Of a DNA stretch of 64,000 nucleotides, positions 25,400 through 34,857 are shown in pieces. The notes beneath the pieces were generated by a model. It saw only the letters and a list, made by a program, of their open reading frames with translations, made no database searches and was not told where the DNA came from. The position numbers were made by a program, and so were the translations under genes. Where the stretch lies: positions 34,091-98,090 of the forward strand of contig CACYFZ010000005.1 in assembly GCA_902773835.1 (NCBI GenBank), in the 5' to 3' direction. The number at the start of each line of letters is the position of its first letter. Positions within the stretch are counted from its first letter, which is position 1. The stretch is from an uncultured Eubacteriales bacterium (GTDB taxonomy: Bacteria > Bacillota > Clostridia > Peptostreptococcales > Anaerovoracaceae).

Positions 25400-26710
25400 T
25401 TAGTTCGATGCCTCCTTTACCATCATCTTCGCGAGTTTGTTAGTCAGTGCCAGCGGTCTGCGAGCCGGGCATGTGTATGAACAGCTTCCGCATTCCATGC
25501 ACTGCATAACCTTGAATCTGTTTAATTTATCTACGTCCTTGGCCTCGTATGCGTCGGCGAATATGCTAGGCATAAGACCGAACGGGCAGGCTGTGTGACA
25601 GCGCTGGCAGTTGAGGCAGGCAGTCTCTTCCTTTACCTCCGCCATCTCAGCTCCGAAGCAGAGTACGGCTGATGTATTTTTCATTGTCGGAGAATCATCG
25701 CCTTTGGTGGCACGACCCATCATAGGGCCTCCCATGATAATCTTACGAGGCTCTTTTTTGTAGCCGCCGCAGAACTCGATGATGTCTGCGATTCTGGTCC
25801 CGATAGGAACGTATACGTTCTGAGGATTCTGAACGGCATCTCCGTCTATGGTTACTCTTCTTCTGATTATAGGCATACCGGTCTTGAAGTACTCAGCCAT
25901 AACGCCTACCGTAGAAACGTTGTCGAGTATTACACCGAGCTGTGCCGGGAGAACTCCCGCATCCATGGTCTTTCCGGTGACCTCGTAGATGAGAACACGC
26001 TCAGCACCCTTCGGATAGCTGGACGGAAGCTCCACGATCTCAATATTATCAATCTCATTTTGATCGATAAGTCTCTTCAGATTGGCAATCGCCTCAGGCT
26101 TATTAGTCTCAACTCCGATAAATCCCTTTTTCAGGTCGAGATAGTGCATGATCAGTTTCATTCCGTCAAGAACGTCCTGACCGTTCTCAATCATCTCTCG
26201 GTTATCTGTTGTGATGAAAGGCTCACACTCTGCGGCGTTGACCACGAGGTACTCGCATTCATCTAAATTCTTAGGATTAAGCTTAATATGTGTCGGGAAA
26301 GATGCTCCTCCGAGTCCGACCATGCCGCTGTCTCTTGCAGCCTTGACGAACTCCTCGAAATTGCCCACTTCCGGCACCTTTACCTCTTCGCTTACCTCCT
26401 GCTTTTTATCAGTTTCGATCACGATATGTGTCTCAAAGCCGCCCATTGAACCGCGGACCTGCTCAATAGCCTTTACGGTTCCGCTTACGCTCGAAAAGAT
26501 AGGTGCACTTACAAAGGCATCGACATCACCGATCCTCTGTCCTACCTTTACATAATCACCTGCCGCCACAAGCGGGGTGCAAGGAGCGCCTATGTTTTGG
26601 GACATGCTTATGCTGACTTCATCCGGTATCGGCATCGTAACGGTCTCTGCTCCGGCCGTATTCTTATGATGCGGTACATGGATGCTTGGCAAATGTTTTC
26701 TTTGGCTCAT
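25400..26710 (-). CDS. rnfC: Rnf complex NADH-side subunit RnfC
   Basis: A 436-residue peripheral subunit that reduces NAD+. The N-terminal Cys-poor segment HVPHHKNTAG is followed by the flavin/NADH domain (GLGGASFPTHIKL, VNAAECEPFITTD) and two 4Fe-4S motifs (CLNCQRCHTACP and CMECGSCSYTCP). I chose ATG 26710, with AAGGAG about 11 nt upstream; the open frame continues 28 codons further without family similarity. It is the first gene of the operon; a TATAAT-like -10 (26793-26798, minus) lies upstream without a clear -35. Confidence 0.94.
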   Translation of the reverse strand: MSQRKHLPSIHVPHHKNTAGAETVTMPIPDEVSISMSQNIGAPCTPLVAAGDYVKVGQRIGDVDAFVSAPIFSSVSGTVKAIEQVRGSMGGFETHIVIETDKKQEVSEEVKVPEVGNFEEFVKAARDSGMVGLGGASFPTHIKLNPKNLDECEYLVVNAAECEPFITTDNREMIENGQDVLDGMKLIMHYLDLKKGFIGVETNKPEAIANLKRLIDQNEIDNIEIVELPSSYPKGAERVLIYEVTGKTMDAGVLPAQLGVILDNVSTVGVMAEYFKTGMPIIRRRVTIDGDAVQNPQNVYVPIGTRIADIIEFCGGYKKEPRKIIMGGPMMGRATKGDDSPTMKNTSAVLCFGAEMAEVKEETACLNCQRCHTACPFGLMPSIFADAYEAKDVDKLNRFKVMQCMECGSCSYTCPARRPLALTNKLAKMMVKEASN

Positions 26711-26898
26711 CCCTTGGAAAACTCCTTTCCTGTTGTTGCAATATCTACCTTTTGGGAGCACAAAAAAAATAATCTCCCCGTTTAACGCGTACATTATATA
26801 TTATTTACCTTAAAAAAACATTGATTGATGCAAAAAACACAAGCCCCAAACTGTCTGTTTTTCAAAGCAATCGCGTTATTTTTTTGACTCTCTCAAAC

Positions 26899-26927
26899 TT
26901 GCGAGAGCAGGCCGATAAAAATATAAT
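26899..26927 (+). promoter_or_regulatory. Promoter of the PLP decarboxylase gene
   Basis: TTGCGA (26899-26904), 17-bp spacer, perfect TATAAT (26922-26927). Its position excludes the upstream TTG (26927) as a start codon and supports the CTG at 26969. Confidence 0.65.
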
Positions 26928-26968
26928 TGAAGCATCAATATCCGAGCATCAAAGCGGAGGTATTTAAG

Positions 26969-28477
26969 CTGGCAAACAAAATCACGATAATAGATTTTCT
27001 GAATGAGAATGCGTCCAAAAGCAGTGTATCTTTTCATATGCCCGGACACAAAAGTCGCAGGAGCATGTACTCTCAGTACGGCTATGCCGACCTTCTTAAC
27101 GATGCAATAAAATATGACATCACTGAGATCCCGGGTGCGGATGCCCTCTATCACCCGCAGTCTACTCTTCGCGCCGTGATGGAAAACTACTCAGAGCTTT
27201 ACGGAGTCAGGCACACGGAGCTTCTCGTCAACGGATCCAGTGCGGGTATCATAGCTGCCGTCTTGGCGTGCGTGCCTATTGGAGGAAAACTGATTCTCGG
27301 CAGGAATTCACATCACTCAGCATTCAGCGCCCTCAGGCTCGGAGGCATCAATCCCGTATACATACAGCCCGAGACGGAGCCTCGCTATAACCTGAGTGCG
27401 GAAATTTCTCCGTACGCTTTGGAAGATGCCTGCAAGTCTCATCCCGACGCATCGGCAGTGCTTATTACAAGCCCTAACTACTGCGGCATGCTCTCGGACA
27501 TTGCCCTTTTAGCAGATACGGCCCATGAGTACGGAATGACACTCATTGTAGATCAGGCTCACGGTTCACATCTTAAATTCTTTGACTATGACGCGAAGGC
27601 CCTCAGAGATTCCGGTGCCTTTGTTCCGCATATCTCACACTCAGCCGAAACTTTAGGCGCGGACATAGTAATTAACAGCACGCATAAAACCCTGCTCAGT
27701 TTTACCGGCAGCGGCATATTAAATATCTGCACTGCCAGAGTCGATGAGGACGCAGTAAGCGATATGCTCCGAATGCTTCAGACCACCAGCCCGTCCTATC
27801 TCCTCATGGCCAGTTTGGATATAAACGAGAGGATAATGCGAGAGCACGGACGTGAGATTGTCACATCTTGGAAGGCCGACCTCGAATACTTCTATAAAGA
27901 AGCTGCCAAAATACGAGGTCTTACCGTGGTTCAAGGCGGAGGCGAGCACGGCACGGGTGCCAAAGACGAGGAGTGCTTCCCTCTCTACAGATATCGCGAA
28001 GGACCTGATATCACAAAGATAAACATTAGTATGGCAGAGCTCGGTCTTTCGGGAGAGAGATTAGAAAAAGAGCTCAGATACAAGGACATAGTGTCCGAGA
28101 TGGTGCACGGAGAATACCTGCTGCTTATGACAGGTGCCGGCAATCAGCGCATTGACTATGAAAAACTTCTCTCCGCCCTCAGAGAAATCGCGGACAGTTA
28201 CGGAGTCGGCATAGTCGGAGAACACACTCCACGCTCATTCGATGCTCCGATTCCGGAGATAGCAGACGTCCCTACGGAAGCGGATCTCATCCCGCTGTAC
28301 GAATCGGAAGGGCGAGTTGTATACGACCCTATAATCACATACCCACCGGGCACACCGGTCGTATGCCCGGGAGAGATAATGTCTATGGAAGTCATAGGCT
28401 ACATACAAGATCTGCTTGAAAACGGAGACCGTATCTCCGGAGTAGATGAAGAAGGCATGATAAAAGTCGGGCTTTAA
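26969..28477 (+). CDS. Orn/Lys/Arg decarboxylase-family PLP enzyme, probable CTG start
   Basis: A 502-residue fold-type I PLP enzyme of the lysine/arginine/ornithine decarboxylase family (SpeA/YaaO-like). It shows VSFHMPGHKSRRS, TEIPGADALYHP, LLVNGSSAGI, VDQAHGSHLKF and the PLP-lysine in INSTHKTLLSFTGSG. The substrate is not certain. The only start with a ribosome site is CTG 26969 (GGAGG 26956-26960, spacing 8); no ATG, GTG or TTG lies between the promoter and the conserved N-terminus. It probably contributes to polyamine synthesis or acid tolerance. A terminator overlaps its stop codon. Confidence 0.88.
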   Translation: MANKITIIDFLNENASKSSVSFHMPGHKSRRSMYSQYGYADLLNDAIKYDITEIPGADALYHPQSTLRAVMENYSELYGVRHTELLVNGSSAGIIAAVLACVPIGGKLILGRNSHHSAFSALRLGGINPVYIQPETEPRYNLSAEISPYALEDACKSHPDASAVLITSPNYCGMLSDIALLADTAHEYGMTLIVDQAHGSHLKFFDYDAKALRDSGAFVPHISHSAETLGADIVINSTHKTLLSFTGSGILNICTARVDEDAVSDMLRMLQTTSPSYLLMASLDINERIMREHGREIVTSWKADLEYFYKEAAKIRGLTVVQGGGEHGTGAKDEECFPLYRYREGPDITKINISMAELGLSGERLEKELRYKDIVSEMVHGEYLLLMTGAGNQRIDYEKLLSALREIADSYGVGIVGEHTPRSFDAPIPEIADVPTEADLIPLYESEGRVVYDPIITYPPGTPVVCPGEIMSMEVIGYIQDLLENGDRISGVDEEGMIKVGL

Positions 28478-28488
28478 ACCCGACTTTT
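28462..28488. terminator. Bidirectional terminator between the decarboxylase gene and serS
   Basis: AAAAGTCGGG (28462-28471) pairs perfectly with CCCGACTTTT (28479-28488); the decarboxylase stop codon lies in the loop. It serves both convergent genes. Confidence 0.8.
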
Positions 28489-28491
28489 GAA

Positions 28492-29772
<1,281 letters not shown>

Positions 29773-31698
29773 TTAAAAAATATTTCTGCGGTATCTGTCA
29801 TATACATCTGCAAGTTCTTCCAGCTTTTCCTCTATTTCAAGTTCGAGCTTGGAAAGTTCCGGATAATCACTTCTCTCGATTGCGTTTCTGGCCTGCATCA
29901 AAAGTGATACCCTATCCTTTTCTTCGTGACCTACCTCAGACCTGAGTTCGCTCACGCGCTTCCAATTGTTCAAATCATATTCGTTGTTGTCATCATCATG
30001 CAGTTTAACACAGTCACGAAGGAAATCCATGGTATTCTGGATATATCTGTCATGGTATTCCACTGACCACTTCAGTATCATCTGCTCTCTGTACGACCTG
30101 AGTATCATAGCCGCGGTTTCGTCGCCGCCCGTGATAACCTCTACTTCCTTCGGATCGCAGCTGCCGTCACCCCATGAAAGAAAACTCTGCCATACATTGG
30201 CCGGCGGTGTTCCGAAAAGCTTCTCTCTTTCCTCTATGGAATAGTCCGTGTAGATGTCCTGCTCGGATCTGTATTCTCTGTCCTTATCCAGGTAGAAGTC
30301 TTCTTCACCGTATTTCTTGCTGATGGACGCCTCCAGTTCATTTGACGTCTTTCCGGCTTCCAGCACTGCTCTTATACCATCAAGCATGGCCATATAAGTC
30401 GCACCTATAATAAGGAATGTATTGGTGTGAGGGTTAGGCGACCTTAATTCGAATCTTGTCGACAGCGGATTTTTCAGGTCCCTCACCAGTCCGATAAGCA
30501 CCGTCCTGTTACGTGAAGGTGTATTATGGTCCATACCGAGAGATGTGACTATGCAGACCGGAGCTTCGTATCCCGGTTTAAGCCTCTGGAATGAATCGTG
30601 ATCCGGGGCAACTATAGGATACAATTTCTCATAATTCTTAAGTATGCCCATAAGTGCGCCGTATCCGATAGGGCTCATGAAGTCTTTCTCTTTGTTAATC
30701 GGTTCGAAAAGATTGACCTCGCTCCCGTCCTTAAGGCGTGCGGCCACACAGAAATGCGTGTGTTCTCCCGAGCCTGCAACGCCATGTATCGGTTTCGCTG
30801 CGAAAGTTACCTCTAAATTGTTCATTCGAAACACATCACGAATGATGTGCTTTATCTGAGCTTCGTTATCCGCAGCCTGCATCGGTCCGGCATATTGCCA
30901 ATCGATCTCAAGCTGTTCCATAATATGATCGAAGTTTCCGGAATTACCCATCTTGGCCTTAACTCCACCCACTTCTTTATGCCCCATCTCAACTCCGAAA
31001 CCATAGTGACCCAGTATTTCCAGTGTCTGTTCCATGGCCGTCGCAACCGGGCCCGATACTCTCTGCCAGTATTGCTCCTTAAGTTCCTGGGCAATCGACA
31101 GCTGATCTCTGTCAGCCTTGTCGTCAGGTGTCTTAACCCAAAACTCAAGCTCTGTTGCGTTTTTAAGCACGAGTTCATCTATCTTTTCATATGACGGCAC
31201 TCCCCCGATATGTTCAAAGACATACGGATTGTTTCTCAGAAGTTCATGCAAGCGCTTCGTGAACCTTTCCACTGCGTCCTTAAGGAAAACTCTGGAACCT
31301 ACCATCTTATCTCCGTTGTGACGTAGGAAAGACGGGATTCTCAGAGTTCCCGTCGGCAGTCCGCTTTCATAGTCAATATTGTCGTAATTGTATTCTACAT
31401 ACCAATTCACGTCATGATTCGGAACTATGTCCACGCGGGCATTTGAAAGATCTGCTATAGTCGGAAGTGCTACGGAAGAACCGTCCGTCTGCACTCCGTC
31501 CTCCAGCAGTTTCTTTATATGTGCCGTAAACGCCGATACCGGAATCTTTTCATCGGTCTGGTGATTACCCATATCCACACCGGTAAACGACACAAATCTG
31601 ACTTCCGGATGAGCTTCAAGTTTGGAGCGCACAGTCTCCTCGTCGTGCTCTTCCGGAGTCAGTGTAAAAAGCATTCTGTTTAAATCAAACTTGATCAT
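29773..31698 (-). CDS. Glutamine synthetase, long (about 640-residue) form
   Basis: A 641-residue member of the glutamine synthetase family, which makes glutamine from glutamate, ammonia and ATP. The beta-Grasp region has FTGVDMGNHQTDEKIP and TDGSSVALP; the catalytic part has KPIHGVAGSGEHTHFCVAA (metal and ATP sites) and TRFELRSPNPHTNTFL. It is much longer than classical GSI (about 440-470 residues) because of an extended C-terminal helical region. It resembles the long clostridial form, and I would not assign it to GSIII firmly. It lies 24 nt before... downstream of the UPF0182 gene and just upstream of serS. Confidence 0.85.
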   Translation of the reverse strand: MIKFDLNRMLFTLTPEEHDEETVRSKLEAHPEVRFVSFTGVDMGNHQTDEKIPVSAFTAHIKKLLEDGVQTDGSSVALPTIADLSNARVDIVPNHDVNWYVEYNYDNIDYESGLPTGTLRIPSFLRHNGDKMVGSRVFLKDAVERFTKRLHELLRNNPYVFEHIGGVPSYEKIDELVLKNATELEFWVKTPDDKADRDQLSIAQELKEQYWQRVSGPVATAMEQTLEILGHYGFGVEMGHKEVGGVKAKMGNSGNFDHIMEQLEIDWQYAGPMQAADNEAQIKHIIRDVFRMNNLEVTFAAKPIHGVAGSGEHTHFCVAARLKDGSEVNLFEPINKEKDFMSPIGYGALMGILKNYEKLYPIVAPDHDSFQRLKPGYEAPVCIVTSLGMDHNTPSRNRTVLIGLVRDLKNPLSTRFELRSPNPHTNTFLIIGATYMAMLDGIRAVLEAGKTSNELEASISKKYGEEDFYLDKDREYRSEQDIYTDYSIEEREKLFGTPPANVWQSFLSWGDGSCDPKEVEVITGGDETAAMILRSYREQMILKWSVEYHDRYIQNTMDFLRDCVKLHDDDNNEYDLNNWKRVSELRSEVGHEEKDRVSLLMQARNAIERSDYPELSKLELEIEEKLEELADVYDRYRRNIF

Positions 31699-31721
31699 TA
31701 GCTGTTAATCTCCAAGTCCCG

Positions 31722-34700
31722 TTATGCCGCATCTTCAGCAGCAGTCTCTGCATCTGCGTTCTCTGCCGGTGCCGCAGCATTAGCTTCCGTATCCTCCTTC
31801 AGTTGAGCTTCCGGAGCATCCGTGCCGCTTGCACTTGTCATCTTAGCGAGGTAGTTCTCCAGTTGCTTGAGGTATTTGCCGTAAGCTTCCCAGTCACCGT
31901 TCTTCTGAGCTTCGATAGCCTTGTCGTATGAGTTCTGCGCTTTCTGAATCAGCGACTGAAGATCACCGTTTCCTGCATCGTCATCCCCGGCTCCGTCGAC
32001 TTTATTATCCTTGTCTCCGGCGTCTCCTCCGAACAGGCTTACCAAAGCTTCGGCCAGAGTAGGTTCGTATGCTATCTTATCCTGATATGCTACGATTACC
32101 CTCTTTACTTCCGGAATGGCCTGGTTTGAAGCCTCCAGATAAACCGGCTCTACATACATCAGCGACGTTCCGATAGGTATTACGAAGAGATCTCCTCTCT
32201 TGTATTTGGATCCCGACTGAGCCCAGAGTGAAAACTCCTTGGAAATCTCTGTGTTCTGGTCTATCTGAGCCTCCACCTGCATCGGTCCGTAAATATTCTT
32301 GTTTTTCGGCATCGTGTATACGATGAGCTGTCCGTAGTTGTCACCGTCATTTCTTCCCATCATAACAGCGGTCATATTCTGCTTAGACTTCGGAGTGAAA
32401 GGTACCATGTTGATAAATTCCGCACCTTCTTCCGTGTCAGGAAGATTGAACACATAGTAACTCGGATCCATTATGGTTTCTTCAGTTCCGTAGATGTGAT
32501 GTGCTACATCCCAAAGGTCCTCTTTCTGGTAGAACACCTTGACCTCATCCATGTGATACTTAGTGTATACATCAGCCTGAATCTTGAACATCGCATTAGG
32601 ATATCTCAGATGTGCTCTGAGTTCGTCCGAAATCTTATCCGATGACTTGAAGAGCTTCGGATAAATCTTCTGATATGTCTTTGCGATAGGATCATCTTCA
32701 TCAACAACGTAGAAGTCAACCGTTCCTTCATATGCATCCACAACTACCTTAATGGAGTTTCTGATGTAGTTGGTGTTGGTACGTTCTTCATCGTAAGGCT
32801 CAGAGTACGGGTATTTGCTGCTGGTCGTGTAAGCATCAAGTATCCAGTAAAGCTTGCCGTCAACGATAGTCATGTACGGATCTTCCTCATATGAGAGATA
32901 AGGCATGACCCTCTTAACTCTGTCCACAACGTTTCTTGTGTACATTATCTTTGATTTCGAAGTGATGTTTCCGGACACCAATATATTGATGCTTCCTTCA
33001 CGCATCGCGTAGAGCACACGGTTCAGAAGATTCAGCTTAATTCCGTGTTGGCCCTCGTACTCTGTGTATTTATTCTCACTTCCGTCCGGATAATCGAATT
33101 CGGACTCCTTAGTATTTACAATGACATAATCATTGGAGAGTTCTCCGAAGTAAATCTCAGGTCTGTCGATTTTAAGTTCTTTTACATTTGTCTCCGGAGG
33201 GATATTTCCTTCGATTACATCAGGCTGACCGGAAGGGGTTACTGTATCTACCATAGATACGGCAACTCCGTAGCCGTGTGTGTACTTAAGGTGCTTGTTA
33301 ATCCATGTATTGGAAATCCTTTCCTCGTCAATCTCTCTGGCGGAGAGGTATGTCTGAGTAATGTTTCCGTCGATAGTGTATCTGTCAATGTCTACGTCGT
33401 TAAATCTGTAGTACTGACGGATACTCTGAGTCTGGTTGTAGAAATCTTCAACAGGCTCATAGTCGTTGATTCTTATGTTTCCGATGGTCTCCTCATTATT
33501 CTTAATTACATCCGCATTGAGCGAATCATCTGCTTTATACGGAGCAACTCTTACGTTATCAATTCCGTAAGCGTGCCTTGTATATTCAATGTTGTTCTTT
33601 AAGTACTTGGCTTCCTTATTGATTTCGTCCGGACTTACCACCAGGGTCTGAACTGCAGATGCAGCAAGGGTGCCCAGCACGTAAACAACAACCATAATTA
33701 CCGGAATCTTCAGGAGTTTTGTAATCTCTCCCTTCTTAATATGTACAGCAAACGTAACAGCGCCGATAACCGCCAGTAAAACTATAATGCGGTAAAGCCA
33801 AAGAATAACGTTTACATCAACAAAGCCCGCCCCGTAAACAGCACCGGTATGAGTATGCAGGAGATCGAACTGTTTCAGGAAGAAGTTAACTCCGAGCATC
33901 AGATAGAAAATGATGCCGAGGATTATCAGCTTACCGCTGGCTATATCCATAAGGTGCTCAAGATTGCTGTTATTTACATCAACTTTGCGGCCCTTAGGCT
34001 TTTTATGTTCGCTGTCAAAAGCCGTATTCACTGCTGTCTTTCCGGCTCTGAACATTCTGCCGACAACAGAATGGTCAATCGGAGTTCTGTAGATTACTTT
34101 AGGCTCTGACTCTTCTTCCTCTTCGGTGAAAACGTCCTTTGGCTCCGGAGTATCATCGTGTTTAAAGATATCCGGTGTTCTCACGGAGAGAAGATACACA
34201 TAGTAAATCAGAGTTACTATGGCCATCCCAATTACGGCGGCCAGAACCAATTCGTTCAGCTTGTCCAGCCAGTCGAGATTAAATATGTAGAAACCTATAT
34301 CCATATTGAACAGAGGGTCTTTAAGCCCGAATTCCGTGGAGTGAACCGACTTAAGATATGTAAGCCAGGTTCCCGCTGAAGCGAAGAGGCCCGACAGAAT
34401 ACCGAATATGACGGAAAGAACCCATGAAACCGAATTGATCCTTCCCATATTCGGAATCTCGTGGGATTCTATTCTCTTGAAGTATCCGTTCCTGAGAGTT
34501 CTCAGATAAAACCTCATAAGCAAGGTCATTACCACGAATGTAGGAATACCGATCTTCAGTTCCGTAATGAGTTTTTTCCAGAAAACCGATGTGTATCCCA
34601 GGTCTTTAAACCAAAGCCAGTCAGTGATAAAGCCTACCGTCAGCAGTAGCCCTATCATAATCACACCGATAATCATTAGAATAAGAGACAGTCCCTTTCG

Positions 34701-34781
34701 AGGAGCCTTACGTCTACTCTTAAACTCGTCTCTTGCGGCCTTTCTTGCAGCCTTTCTGGATTCTTTTGTATAAACAGCCAC
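31722..34781 (-). CDS. UPF0182 family membrane protein
   Basis: A 1019-residue protein of the conserved UPF0182 (COG1615) family of unknown function. It starts with a basic N-terminus and has about seven transmembrane helices in the first 350 residues (LILMIIGVIMIGLLLTVGFI, the DWLWFKDLGYTSVFWKKL family signature). A long extracytoplasmic domain (about 380-930) follows, with SYEEDPYMTIVDGKLYWILDAYT and NYIRNSIKVVVDAYEGTVDFY. The last 70 residues are Ala/Glu/Asp-rich. AGGAGG lies about 6 nt before ATG 34781. An intrinsic terminator sits immediately upstream. Confidence 0.9.
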   Translation of the reverse strand: MAVYTKESRKAARKAARDEFKSRRKAPRKGLSLILMIIGVIMIGLLLTVGFITDWLWFKDLGYTSVFWKKLITELKIGIPTFVVMTLLMRFYLRTLRNGYFKRIESHEIPNMGRINSVSWVLSVIFGILSGLFASAGTWLTYLKSVHSTEFGLKDPLFNMDIGFYIFNLDWLDKLNELVLAAVIGMAIVTLIYYVYLLSVRTPDIFKHDDTPEPKDVFTEEEEESEPKVIYRTPIDHSVVGRMFRAGKTAVNTAFDSEHKKPKGRKVDVNNSNLEHLMDIASGKLIILGIIFYLMLGVNFFLKQFDLLHTHTGAVYGAGFVDVNVILWLYRIIVLLAVIGAVTFAVHIKKGEITKLLKIPVIMVVVYVLGTLAASAVQTLVVSPDEINKEAKYLKNNIEYTRHAYGIDNVRVAPYKADDSLNADVIKNNEETIGNIRINDYEPVEDFYNQTQSIRQYYRFNDVDIDRYTIDGNITQTYLSAREIDEERISNTWINKHLKYTHGYGVAVSMVDTVTPSGQPDVIEGNIPPETNVKELKIDRPEIYFGELSNDYVIVNTKESEFDYPDGSENKYTEYEGQHGIKLNLLNRVLYAMREGSINILVSGNITSKSKIMYTRNVVDRVKRVMPYLSYEEDPYMTIVDGKLYWILDAYTTSSKYPYSEPYDEERTNTNYIRNSIKVVVDAYEGTVDFYVVDEDDPIAKTYQKIYPKLFKSSDKISDELRAHLRYPNAMFKIQADVYTKYHMDEVKVFYQKEDLWDVAHHIYGTEETIMDPSYYVFNLPDTEEGAEFINMVPFTPKSKQNMTAVMMGRNDGDNYGQLIVYTMPKNKNIYGPMQVEAQIDQNTEISKEFSLWAQSGSKYKRGDLFVIPIGTSLMYVEPVYLEASNQAIPEVKRVIVAYQDKIAYEPTLAEALVSLFGGDAGDKDNKVDGAGDDDAGNGDLQSLIQKAQNSYDKAIEAQKNGDWEAYGKYLKQLENYLAKMTSASGTDAPEAQLKEDTEANAAAPAENADAETAAEDAA

Positions 34782-34796
34782 TATACTGTCCTCCTT

Positions 34797-34828
34797 AAAA
34801 AAGCAGAGCGGCAGCGTCAGCTGCCGCT
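34797..34828 (-). terminator. Terminator between the zinc-ribbon gene and UPF0182
   Basis: AGCGGCAGC and GCTGCCGCT (34807-34828) form a 9-bp stem with a 4-nt loop, followed by CTGC and six U on the minus strand. The U-run nearly touches the UPF0182 ribosome site, so any read-through would continue straight into that gene. Confidence 0.75.
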
Positions 34829-34857
34829 GCTGGTTAATAACAACGTCTGCTATAAAC

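Noticed and set aside
26793..26798. A firm promoter call for the rnf operon
   Set aside because: A TATAAT-like box is present upstream of rnfC, but no -35 with correct spacing could be found.
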